From contig NZ_QFWH01000006.1 in assembly GCF_003149375.1 (NCBI RefSeq), positions 62,001-126,000 on the forward strand: a stretch of 64,000 bases of DNA, in the 5' to 3' direction. The notes under the pieces are model-generated. The model did not search any database, was not told the DNA's origin, and was given only the letters and a program-made list of their open reading frames with translations. Positions 1-7,593 of the stretch are shown in pieces. The position numbers and the translations under genes are program-made. The first letter of the stretch is position 1; the number at the start of each line of letters is the position of its first letter. The stretch comes from Vampirovibrio chlorellavorus (GTDB lineage Bacteria; Cyanobacteriota; Vampirovibrionia; Vampirovibrionales; Vampirovibrionaceae).

Positions 1-1141
1 TTTTGCCAATGCCCCACAGCCGACGAATGGCGCTGATGCTGACCAGCCGGAGGCCGGTGTAAACCAGAATGGCGGCCAGGCTGGCGGTCGGAATTAATTG
101 CAGCAGATGGGGGAAAAAGCTGACCAGGCCCAGTAGCCAGACGCCGTGCAAAATGGCGGACAAGCGGGTTTGGGCGCCAGCATGCACGTTGGCGGAACTG
201 CGCACGATGACCCCGGTCATGGGCAAGGCTCCCACCAGGCCACACAGGGTATTGCCCACCCCCTGGGCTATCATTTCCTTATCGTAATGGGCCCGGGGAC
301 CGTCCTGCATGTGATCCACGGCGGTCACGCTGAGCATGGTCTCGGCGCTGGCCACAATGGCGATGGTCAGCACCCACACCCACACTTGCGGGTCTGTCAG
401 CAGAGCGACACTGTGAAGGGTGGGCAGGGTAAGGGCGCTCAGAATACTGCCCGGCAGCTCCACATAGCGAATGGGTAAATTCACCCACTGGGCGATGACC
501 ACACCCGCCATGACCGCCATCAGGCTGGCCGGGATCAATTTTACCTTGGCGGGCAGTAGATTCCACAGGGTAATGACCGCAAAAGAAATGAACCCAATCA
601 GGGCCGCCCAGTGGTGGGTGGCGTTTTCCTGAGGAAACAGTCCTTTGGTTACGGTTTGTGGAATGGACAAAATGTTGGTTAGCCCGTTGCTTTCTGGTGT
701 TACGTCCAGCATGACGTGAATCTGGCTGCCCACGATTAAGACCCCGATGCCAGCCAGCATGCCCTGAATGACCGCAGGCGATATGGCTCGAAACCATTGA
801 CCCAATTTCAGGAATCCGGCCAGTGATTGCAAAAGCCCTGCCAGTATGAGGATCAGGCCCAGCCCCTGCATTTGATAGTCGGTGATAATTTCGGCCACCA
901 GGGCCACCAGTCCAGCCGCCGGGCCACTGACTTGCAGGGGAGAACCGGCCAGCCAGCCCACCACGATCCCCCCGATGATACCGGTAATCAGCCCGGTCAT
1001 GGGTGGGGCGCCCGAGGCAATGGCAATCCCCAGACACAAGGGCAGGGCCACCAAAAACACCACAACCGAGGCCAGAAGATCTTTAGGCCAGGTGGAAGAC
1101 AAGTAGGGTGAGCCGGACAGTTTTTTGAGTACAATGCTCAC
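1..1141 (-). CDS. SulP-family inorganic anion transporter, C-terminus cut by window edge
   Basis: Inner-membrane anion transporter of the SulP family (sulfate, bicarbonate or similar anions). The open frame starts at a GTG (1139-1141) five bases after GAAGGGG and runs without a stop to base 2, giving about 380 residues. The N-terminus carries the family pattern: a hydrophobic helix with VVVFLVALPLCLGIAIASG, then the GSPLQVSGPAAGLVALVAEI segment typical of SulP helices 2-3. The rest is almost continuous membrane helices, with VASAETMLSVTAVDHMQDG near residue 285 and MTGVIVRSSANVHAGAQTR near 325. The STAS domain, if present, lies outside the window. It is divergent from PEP carboxylase, which consumes bicarbonate, so a bicarbonate role (BicA-like) is an attractive inference, but the sequence does not show the substrate. 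Confidence 0.85.
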   Translation of the reverse strand, partial: MSIVLKKLSGSPYLSSTWPKDLLASVVVFLVALPLCLGIAIASGAPPMTGLITGIIGGIVVGWLAGSPLQVSGPAAGLVALVAEIITDYQMQGLGLILILAGLLQSLAGFLKLGQWFRAISPAVIQGMLAGIGVLIVGSQIHVMLDVTPESNGLTNILSIPQTVTKGLFPQENATHHWAALIGFISFAVITLWNLLPAKVKLIPASLMAVMAGVVIAQWVNLPIRYVELPGSILSALTLPTLHSVALLTDPQVWVWVLTIAIVASAETMLSVTAVDHMQDGPRAHYDKEMIAQGVGNTLCGLVGALPMTGVIVRSSANVHAGAQTRLSAILHGVWLLGLVSFFPHLLQLIPTASLAAILVYTGLRLVSISAIRRLWGIGK

Positions 1142-1218
1142 TTTGACCCCTTCTTCTTTTAAAACGCTGTTCCGGGATGTTTTTTAAAAAAAGTATAACA
1201 TTTTCTGATTTTTGAAAG

Positions 1219-1247
1219 TTTCAACTGGGCCGTGATTTTGCTATGAT
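1219..1247 (+). promoter_or_regulatory. Putative promoter of ppc (extended -10)
   Basis: TGCTATGAT (1239-1247) is an extended -10 box. A weak -35 candidate TTTCAA lies 17 bases upstream. The predicted start of transcription falls at or within a base or two of the ATG at 1254, which has no Shine-Dalgarno sequence, so the mRNA may be leaderless. Confidence 0.45.
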
Positions 1248-1253
1248 GCCGCC

Positions 1254-4200
1254 ATGGGCATTCTTGATAATCCAACCACTGCTTTTCTATCCCAGCGGGA
1301 TTTATACTTGCGCATTCGGCGGCAATTGCCCATTCTGGACAATTTAGCGGTGGCCCCCACTGCGGATGGGGAGGTTTCCGGCAACTTTGAAAAAGCCGTT
1401 CCCACCAAGACCGGCGATGCCCTGACCGATGATGTGCGCCTGCTGGGCGCTTTGCTGGGTCTGATTATTTGCGAGCATGAGGGCGAGGATTTTTACCGTT
1501 TCATTGAAACCCTGCGCCAGTCCTCCAAGGAGGCCCGCCGTCAGTCCGGTCAAATCGGGGTAGAGCGCATTCACCGAATTATTGAGGACGAGTTGCTGGG
1601 CAAGGACGATCTTTCCCAGCGGGCCCAGTTGCACAAGGCGGTGGCTGCTTTTCGACTCTTCCTGCTGCTGGCCGGTATCGCCGAGGAATACCACCAGAGC
1701 GAAAAGTTTAATACGGCCAATCAGGAGCCCTCTCAGGGCATTCTGGCTGCTATTCGTAAGGCCAAAGACGCCCAGCTGCCTTTATCTCACCTGCAAGACA
1801 CCATAGCCAGGCTGGACGCCCGTCTGGTGATCACGGCCCATCCCACTAAAATTCTGCGACAAACCATCCTGCATCACCAGAAGGATATTTTCTACATTTT
1901 GCAGGCCATGCACGCCCCCAGTGTTTCCCCGTTTCAGCAGCAACAGCTCCTGATGCAGCTCAGTGAAAAAATAGAGGTCTTGTGGGCTACCCAGTTCAGC
2001 CGCTGGACCAAGCCGGAGCCTAGCGAGGAAATCAGCCGGGTGCTGAGCTACTTGACCCATACCTTATATAAGACCTTGCCCAGTGTGCATCAGAAACTGC
2101 ATCAGGCCATCCACTTCTACTATCCGGAATCCGACAGTCTTTCCGCCGAACCGGTGATGACACTGGGCAGCTGGGTGGGTGGGGACATGGACGGAAATCC
2201 CTTTGTGAATCCGGAGGTGTTTTCAGACGCCTTATTACGCCAGCATCGGGCCATATTGGGCCGTTACGTGGATGACTTGAGAGGCACCCTGAATCAGATC
2301 AGCCACGCCTGGCACCGGGTGGGCGTCAATGAGGCCTTGAGAACCTCTATTTTGAATGATCTGGAGGGGCTGCGGCTGGCCCGGCTGGAAGTGCGCAATT
2401 ACCCCGAGCAAATGGAGCGGGAACCCTACCGGCTGAAGCTGAATTTAATGGCCCTGCGTCTGGAGCGCACCCTGAACCGCAACGTGTTCTTGTCCTCGGA
2501 TCAGGATTTGAGCGCGCCATTTATTTATCCCAGCAGTCAGGCCCTGCTGGCCGATTTTGATCTGGTGTGCCAAAGTCTGACCGAAAAGGGCTATCACCGC
2601 TCGGTGCAGGTGCGACTGGATAAACTGCGCCAGACCGTGCGCATTTTTGGTTTCCACTTTGCCTCGATTGATTTGCGGGAAGAGAGCAGCCATATCAACC
2701 GCACGGCCCAGGCCATCCTGACCGCGGCCAGAGTCGATCCGGCGCTTCCTATGGAAACCGCTTTGACCGCAGAAATTCTCTCCCCCAAAGTGGTGAATAC
2801 CCAGCACTGGGAAAGCGAGGCCCTTCCTTATTCCCCTCAGGAGCGCCAGTACATCCAGCGCCTGCTGGGCATGCTGAATACCGCCAATAAGGCCCGTCGC
2901 TTTATCAGCCCCAACGCCTGCCAGAATCTGGTGCTGACCATGGCCTCTTCCCCGCTGGACTTGTATTCGGCCCTGCTGGTGATGAAAACCCAGGGCTTGT
3001 TCTACCCGGTGCTAACGGCTCCCGGTGAGGCGGAGCGCTACGAAAGCCATATGGACATTGTGCCCTTGTTTGAGACCATTCCCGACTTGCAGAACGCCGT
3101 GGGCATTATGCGGGCGGTGTTCGCCAATCCCGCTTACCGGGCGCATCTGGCCTGCCGGGGCAATCGGCAGATGATCATGGTTGGGTACTCCGACAGCAAC
3201 AAGGACGGCGGATACTTCACCAGCAACTGGAGTATCTACAAGGCCCAGCAAGCCCTGTGGGCCGTGGCCGAAGAGGCCGGGGTGGAATTGCGATTTTTCC
3301 ATGGCCGGGGCGGTAATCTGGGCCGGGGCGGCGGACCTGCCCAGCGGGCCATTCAGGCCTTGCCGCCTCACACGGTGCGCTACGGGCAGGATCTGACCGA
3401 GCAGGGCGAAGTACTGTCCCGGTTTTACAACGTGCCGGAAACCGCCCAGGCCCGCTGCGAAAGTTTGCTGAACGCCATTATCCAGAAAAATATCGACACT
3501 GAGGACAGGGCTGCGGCAGGGAACGCCAGTACTCAGGCGTCCCGCTGGGAAGCTCTGGCTGAGCAGTTATCGGGTTACGCGCGCAGTAAGTACAACAGTC
3601 TGGTTCACGAAAATCCCCATTTTATTGAATACTTTGAGCAGGTGACCCCCAAGGAAGTGGAGCTGGTTAAAATCGGTTCCCGGCCCAGTCACCGGCGCAA
3701 TATACAGAGTGTCAGCGATTTACGGGCCATTCCCTGGGTGTTCCGCTGGTTCCAGTCCCGACAGATTATTCCGGGCTGGTATGGTCTGGGTACGGCATTG
3801 TCCCGCTTTGTGGCCGAGAACCCCGCCGAAAATACCGCCGTGCTGCAACAAACCTATCAGCAGTGGCATTTCCTGAAAAGTATTCTGGAAAACAGTGAAA
3901 TCATTCTGCGGCAAACCGATCTCAGCATTGCCCGCTATTATTGCAGTCTGGCTCAGGATCAACCCAACACGCTAGCCATACTGGCGGATATTGAAGCCGA
4001 ATACGACCTTACCCTGCGCATGATTCGGGAAATTAGCGGGCGACCCCTCTTGAGTGAGCCGGAATCCCAGTTTTTGAAGCGTTCCATCGAGCTGAAAGAA
4101 CCGTATCTGGATCCGCTGAATTACATTCAGGTGCGCTTGTTGTCCAAGTATCGCCAATTGGGTGTGGATGAGCCCAATAGCCCCATGCTGGAAGCCTATC

Positions 4201-4259
4201 ACCGGGTGATTGTTTCCAGCATTGAAGGCGTGGCCACCGGCCTGGGCACCAGCGGATAA
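1254..4259 (+). CDS. ppc: Phosphoenolpyruvate carboxylase
   Basis: Anaplerotic enzyme making oxaloacetate from PEP and bicarbonate in the cytoplasm. All family blocks are in order: the catalytic-His block TAHPTK (His196), GSWVGGDMDGNPFV (about 306-319), VGYSDSNKDGGYF (about 643-655), FFHGRGGNLGRGGGP and RAIPWVFRWFQ, ending in a C-terminal Gly. At 1001 residues it is somewhat longer than the usual 880-950. Two block residues differ from the E. coli type: HPTK instead of HPTE and GGDMDGNP instead of GGDRDGNP. The ATG at 1254 has no ribosome binding site but sits directly after a -10 box. It stands alone on this strand, divergent from the SulP transporter. Confidence 0.97.
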   Translation: MGILDNPTTAFLSQRDLYLRIRRQLPILDNLAVAPTADGEVSGNFEKAVPTKTGDALTDDVRLLGALLGLIICEHEGEDFYRFIETLRQSSKEARRQSGQIGVERIHRIIEDELLGKDDLSQRAQLHKAVAAFRLFLLLAGIAEEYHQSEKFNTANQEPSQGILAAIRKAKDAQLPLSHLQDTIARLDARLVITAHPTKILRQTILHHQKDIFYILQAMHAPSVSPFQQQQLLMQLSEKIEVLWATQFSRWTKPEPSEEISRVLSYLTHTLYKTLPSVHQKLHQAIHFYYPESDSLSAEPVMTLGSWVGGDMDGNPFVNPEVFSDALLRQHRAILGRYVDDLRGTLNQISHAWHRVGVNEALRTSILNDLEGLRLARLEVRNYPEQMEREPYRLKLNLMALRLERTLNRNVFLSSDQDLSAPFIYPSSQALLADFDLVCQSLTEKGYHRSVQVRLDKLRQTVRIFGFHFASIDLREESSHINRTAQAILTAARVDPALPMETALTAEILSPKVVNTQHWESEALPYSPQERQYIQRLLGMLNTANKARRFISPNACQNLVLTMASSPLDLYSALLVMKTQGLFYPVLTAPGEAERYESHMDIVPLFETIPDLQNAVGIMRAVFANPAYRAHLACRGNRQMIMVGYSDSNKDGGYFTSNWSIYKAQQALWAVAEEAGVELRFFHGRGGNLGRGGGPAQRAIQALPPHTVRYGQDLTEQGEVLSRFYNVPETAQARCESLLNAIIQKNIDTEDRAAAGNASTQASRWEALAEQLSGYARSKYNSLVHENPHFIEYFEQVTPKEVELVKIGSRPSHRRNIQSVSDLRAIPWVFRWFQSRQIIPGWYGLGTALSRFVAENPAENTAVLQQTYQQWHFLKSILENSEIILRQTDLSIARYYCSLAQDQPNTLAILADIEAEYDLTLRMIREISGRPLLSEPESQFLKRSIELKEPYLDPLNYIQVRLLSKYRQLGVDEPNSPMLEAYHRVIVSSIEGVATGLGTSG

Positions 4260-4373
4260 TCTGTCTATGGTGGTGTTGGGGTACTTGAGGCTGTATTCTT
4301 TCCCGCAAGGATAGTCTGGCTTCCTGTGGTTTTAGGCGTGGAAAACTTGCTTCTTGCATACGGAACAATCATA

Positions 4374-4402
4374 TTCTCAGGGCGTTCAAAAAGGCCTAGA
4401 AT
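4374..4402 (+). promoter_or_regulatory. Putative sigma70-type promoter for the DUF1611 operon
   Basis: TTCTCA (4374-4379) and TAGAAT (4397-4402) are separated by 17 bases. They lie about 45 bases upstream of the first gene of the DUF1611/epimerase/DUF486 cluster. Confidence 0.4.
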
Positions 4403-4446
4403 AAAAGCTGAGGCCGATTAAAAAATCCCCGAGAGCGAGTTTGAGC

Positions 4447-5619
4447 ATGGCAAGTTTCAGCGTGGAAAATTTGGACGGTGCGGCCAGTTTTCCCAACCCC
4501 GGCAGTACGCCTTTAGTGATCCTGTCCGAAGGTTGCTTTGGGCAATCTCAGTCCAAGCTGGCCTTGGGCGTTATTCGCTACGGACAATGGCCCATTACTT
4601 CGGTCCTCGATAGCACTCAGGCCGGTCACACCGTGCGAGACATCACCCGCCTGCCCTGCGACGCCCCCATTGTGGCCACCCTGGAGGAGGCGCTGGCCCT
4701 TGGCCCCAAAGCCCTGTTGATTGGCACGGCCCCACCGGGCGGGCAACTGCCCCCGGCCTGGAAAGCGATTTTAAAAGCAGCCATTGAAAACGGCTTACAC
4801 ATTATTAATGGCTTGCATTTTTTCCTGAAAGAAGAGCCCGATCTGGTGAGTCTGGCCCAGCAGCATGGCATTACGCTGTGGGATGTGCGGGACCCGGCGG
4901 CTTATGGTCGGCATCGCTTTCAGGAGATCAACCACCAGCACCCTCGGCCGGAGCATTTAAAAGTAATCACCATGGTGGGCGCCGATTGCGCCGTGGGTAA
5001 AATGCACACCGCCCTCGAATTGTGCCATCAGGCCCGTCAGCAGGGGGCCTCCAGTGGATTTGTGGCCACTGGGCAAACCGGCATCCTCATTGCCGGACGC
5101 GGGGTCCCGCTGGATCGGGTCATTGGGGATTTTATGGCCGGTGGCATAGAACGCTGTATTCAGGATGAAATTGCCAGCCTGACCCCCACCGGCAAGCAAA
5201 ACTCTTCGCATTACCTGTTTGTGGAAGGGCAAGGCTCTTTGCTGCATCCGGCCTATTCCGGGGTGACCCTGTCCCTGCTGCATGGGTCTAATCCGGATGC
5301 CATGATTTTATGTACGCAGGCTGGACAAACCCACATTCGCAACTACCCGCAGGTGGCTATGCCCCCGGCCCGGGAACTGATTCAGCTCTATGAAACAGCG
5401 GCAAGCTGGGTGCGTCCCGCTGGACAGCCCAAAGCCCGGGTGGCAGGCATTGCCGTGAATACTTCCGCCCTGTCTGAGGAGGAAGCCGAGCGTCATCTGC
5501 ATCAACTTCGACTGGAAACGGGCCTACCGGCCACCGACCCGGTGCGCTACGGCGTACAACACCTGTTGGAGGCGCTGGCCGTGATTCCGGTACAAAACAC
5601 CGCCGATTCGCTGGCCTGA
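4447..5619 (+). CDS. DUF1611 family protein, D-glutamate N-acetyltransferase-like (DgcN type)
   Basis: Member of the DUF1611 family. A family member called DgcN acetylates D-glutamate in D-Glu/D-Gln catabolism. Seen here: an N-terminal Rossmann-like half (residues 1-165) with the LLIGTAPPGG segment, then a P-loop-like half beginning VGADCAVGKMHTALEL (about 177-192), followed by FVATGQTGILIAGRGVPLD and VEGQGSLLHPAYSG, all typical of the family. ATG 4447 is preferred over the TTG two codons earlier. The next gene is an enolase-superfamily epimerase 47 bases downstream, the same order as dgcN-dgcA, which supports a D-glutamate role. A dipeptide or other acyl substrate remains possible. Confidence 0.82.
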   Translation: MASFSVENLDGAASFPNPGSTPLVILSEGCFGQSQSKLALGVIRYGQWPITSVLDSTQAGHTVRDITRLPCDAPIVATLEEALALGPKALLIGTAPPGGQLPPAWKAILKAAIENGLHIINGLHFFLKEEPDLVSLAQQHGITLWDVRDPAAYGRHRFQEINHQHPRPEHLKVITMVGADCAVGKMHTALELCHQARQQGASSGFVATGQTGILIAGRGVPLDRVIGDFMAGGIERCIQDEIASLTPTGKQNSSHYLFVEGQGSLLHPAYSGVTLSLLHGSNPDAMILCTQAGQTHIRNYPQVAMPPARELIQLYETAASWVRPAGQPKARVAGIAVNTSALSEEEAERHLHQLRLETGLPATDPVRYGVQHLLEALAVIPVQNTADSLA

Positions 5620-5666
5620 CCCATTCACTTTTCTGATCTGGCACACAACCACAAGGATGTAATCTC

Positions 5667-6728
5667 GTGCAAATTCACTATCAAAGGCTCACCCTGCCCT
5701 ATGAGTTTACCTTTACCATTTCCCGGCAATCCAACGCCGAAAGCACCACGGTGATTGTGACGCTCCATGCCGACCACGAGGGGAAAACCTATCAGGGGCA
5801 GGGGGAAGCGGTTCCTTCCAGCTTCTACGGGGAAGATGCCGAGTCCGTGTGCCGCTTTTATGACCAGCTGAATGGCGACGGTGTTTTGAGCGATTTAAGC
5901 CCGTTTGAAATTCAAAAACTACAGGCCCGCTTTGAGAAAATTCCCGGGAATTTAGCCGCCAAATCGGCCATTGATCAGGCTTTTTACGATCTGCAAGGCA
6001 AAATTCTAAACCTGCCGGTGTGGAAGCTGTGGGGACTGGATGCGACCCAAGCTCCCAAAAGCTCCTACACCATTGGCATTGCCGATCTGGATACCGTCAA
6101 ACGGAAAACCGAAATCGCCCTGTCCCGGGGCTACGATGTGTTAAAGGTCAAGCTGGGTTCGCCTCAGGATGCCCCGCTGTTTGAGGCCATTCGGGCCCTG
6201 GCCCCCCATCCTCAGGTCACGTTGCGGGTGGATGCCAACGCCGCCTGGGAGGTCCAGGATTTTCTCAACATCGCCCCCCTGCTGAGTGAAAACCATGTGG
6301 AGTTTGTAGAAGAGCCCCTCAAGCTGACCTGCACCGATGCGGATTATGAGCGCCTGAAGGCGGAAAGCCCCTTGCCCCTGATGGCCGATGAAAGCTGCCA
6401 CACTCTGAAAGATATTCCCCGCTGCGCCCGGTATTTTCATGCCATTAACTTAAAGCACACCAAAACCGGGGGACTGACGGAGGCCCTGCGCATGATCCAT
6501 GCGGCCCGGGCCCACAATTTGCGCATTATGCTGGGCGGCTTCGGGGAAAGTTCCCTGTCGGTGACTGCCTTTGCCCAACTCAGCCCCTTGGTGGATTACT
6601 GCGATTTGGACGGGGCCCTGCTGATGGGCGAAGATCCCTATGAAGGGATTGTGTTTGAAGGCAGCCGGTTTTACCTGCCCCATCGCCCCGGGCTGGGCGT
6701 GATTCCCCGCATTCCGGTGACCGGCTGA
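5667..6728 (+). CDS. Enolase-superfamily epimerase (L-Ala-D/L-Glu epimerase or N-acyl-D-Glu racemase, DgcA-like)
   Basis: Muconate-lactonizing/mandelate-racemase type barrel enzyme of 353 residues. The catalytic pattern is complete: the KVK acid/base pair in VLKVKLG (about 160-166), metal ligands in RVDANAAW, VEEPL and MADES, and the opposite-face lysine in INLKHTKTGG. This arrangement is that of dipeptide epimerases and of DgcA, which racemises N-acetyl-D-glutamate. The start is GTG 5667, because the upstream ATG is followed at once by TAA; AAGGA lies 9 bases before it. It follows the DUF1611 gene and its stop overlaps the next start (TGATG), so the three genes form an operon. Confidence 0.88.
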   Translation: MQIHYQRLTLPYEFTFTISRQSNAESTTVIVTLHADHEGKTYQGQGEAVPSSFYGEDAESVCRFYDQLNGDGVLSDLSPFEIQKLQARFEKIPGNLAAKSAIDQAFYDLQGKILNLPVWKLWGLDATQAPKSSYTIGIADLDTVKRKTEIALSRGYDVLKVKLGSPQDAPLFEAIRALAPHPQVTLRVDANAAWEVQDFLNIAPLLSENHVEFVEEPLKLTCTDADYERLKAESPLPLMADESCHTLKDIPRCARYFHAINLKHTKTGGLTEALRMIHAARAHNLRIMLGGFGESSLSVTAFAQLSPLVDYCDLDGALLMGEDPYEGIVFEGSRFYLPHRPGLGVIPRIPVTG

Positions 6729-7054
6729 TGTGGCCGATTGTGTTGCTGACCCTGTCCAACGTGTTTATGACCTTTGCCTGGTACGGACACCTCAAGTTTC
6801 GTAGTTCGCCCCTGTGGATCGTCATTCTGGTGAGCTGGGGCATCGCCTTTTTTGAGTATTGCCTGCAAGTGCCCGCCAACCGCATGGGGTACGGGCAGTT
6901 CAGCGGGGCCCAGTTGAAAGTGATGCAGGAAGTGATCACGCTGGTGGTGTTCGCCCTGTTTTCGGTGTTTTACCTGAAGGAAGCCTTCAAGTGGAACTAC
7001 GTGGTGGGCTTTGTCCTGATTGTGCTGGCCGTGTTCGTGGTATTTCGGGAATAA
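6728..7054 (+). CDS. DUF486 family small membrane protein (DMT-like)
   Basis: Protein of 108 residues with four predicted membrane helices (about 2-20, 28-47, 66-86, 88-106). The FAWYGHLKF and AFFEYCLQVPANRMGYGQ segments are characteristic of the DUF486 group of drug/metabolite-transporter-like proteins. Its ATG overlaps the epimerase stop by one base, so translation is probably coupled. It could export or import a metabolite linked to the two upstream enzymes, but no substrate can be read from the sequence. Confidence 0.85.
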   Translation: MWPIVLLTLSNVFMTFAWYGHLKFRSSPLWIVILVSWGIAFFEYCLQVPANRMGYGQFSGAQLKVMQEVITLVVFALFSVFYLKEAFKWNYVVGFVLIVLAVFVVFRE

Positions 7055-7100
7055 TTCCGCAGTAAGCGGCAATAAGCATTGACAAAGCTGCCTGAGGGCA

Positions 7101-7128
7101 ATAAAAAAGCCCTTCCATCAGAAGGGCT
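7101..7128 (-). terminator. Intrinsic terminator of putative small RNA, copy 1
   Basis: Perfect 8-bp stem AGCCCTTC/GAAGGGCT with a 5-base loop, followed on the minus strand by six T residues. It sits directly 3' (minus strand) of repeat copy 1. It may also end the DUF486 operon on the plus strand, but that side has no T-run. Confidence 0.75.
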
Positions 7129-7164
7129 ACGAGTGGTAAAGCGTGGAAAGTACGTTTGAGCTAT
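7128..7164 (-). repeat. 37-bp repeat, copy 1 (body of a putative small RNA)
   Basis: Identical over 37 bases to 7306-7342. Similarity continues loosely on the upstream (minus-strand) side as TTAAACC. On the minus strand both copies run straight into a terminator hairpin whose stem sequence differs between copies while pairing is kept. No open frame explains the conservation. The most economical reading is two copies of a short terminated RNA; their promoters are not clear. Confidence 0.7.
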
Positions 7165-7270
7165 CGGTTTAATTAATGGTGATATCAACATCATAATGAG
7201 GACCCCGGGGATGCGAATATCACCCGGGCGGCTAGAGATACCACCCCACCTGGCTAGGGCGATTTTTTTA

Positions 7271-7306
7271 AAAAGAAAAACCCTTTACAGAAGACCTGCA
7301 AAGGGT
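7271..7306 (-). terminator. Intrinsic terminator of putative small RNA, copy 2
   Basis: Stem ACCCTTT/AAAGGGT (7280-7286 with 7300-7306), extended inside by CAG/CTG across one mismatch, followed on the minus strand by GGGTTTTTC. It directly follows repeat copy 2. Confidence 0.7.
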
Positions 7307-7342
7307 ACGAGTGGTAAAGCGTGGAAAGTACGTTTGAGCTAT
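7306..7342 (-). repeat. 37-bp repeat, copy 2 (body of a putative small RNA)
   Basis: Exact copy of 7128-7164, 178 bases away in the same orientation, again abutting a terminator hairpin on the minus strand. The flank upstream on the minus strand is very AT-rich (7343-7400). Confidence 0.7.
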
Positions 7343-7400
7343 AGGGTTTAAACTTGTTTCAATAAATATATATTATGTTTTTTTAACCATTTGTTATATT

Positions 7401-7505
7401 GCCCGTGTGTGTACATTTTTTGCTTCAGTCCGGTTAGCCACACGGGCAGTCCCGACTGCTCCGGGTAGTAACTGATCGGGAAGGGGCGTTCCTCGGGACG
7501 CCGGC
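7401..7505 (+). other. Three consecutive hairpins upstream of thrB, possible structured RNA
   Basis: GCCCGTGTG (7401-7409) pairs with CACACGGGC (7439-7447). It is followed by TCCCGA/TCGGGA and GGCGT/ACGCC hairpins before position 7505. A -10-like TATATT lies at 7395-7400. This could be a leader of thrB or a separate small RNA on either strand. I do not recognise a known riboswitch or T-box signature in it. The remaining gap to 7593 holds -35/-10-like sequences (TTGACC at 7541, TACACT at 7534) but no clear pair. Confidence 0.4.
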
Positions 7506-7593
7506 CCTATCCGCTTGTCCGGTGTGTTTGCGCTACACTGTTGACCTACAGTGTTGCAGTCTGCTAATCGTTGGCTTATAAGGATTCATCGGT

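Noticed and set aside
279-1037. Long minus-strand frame antisense-shifted within the SulP gene
   Set aside because: Arg/Gly/His-rich out-of-frame translation of the SulP gene, whose real frame starts at GTG 1141 and shows membrane helices.
7381-7560. tRNA, SRP RNA, RNase P RNA, 6S RNA or T-box in the structured region
   Set aside because: None of the conserved sequence blocks of these RNAs is present; only stems are visible.
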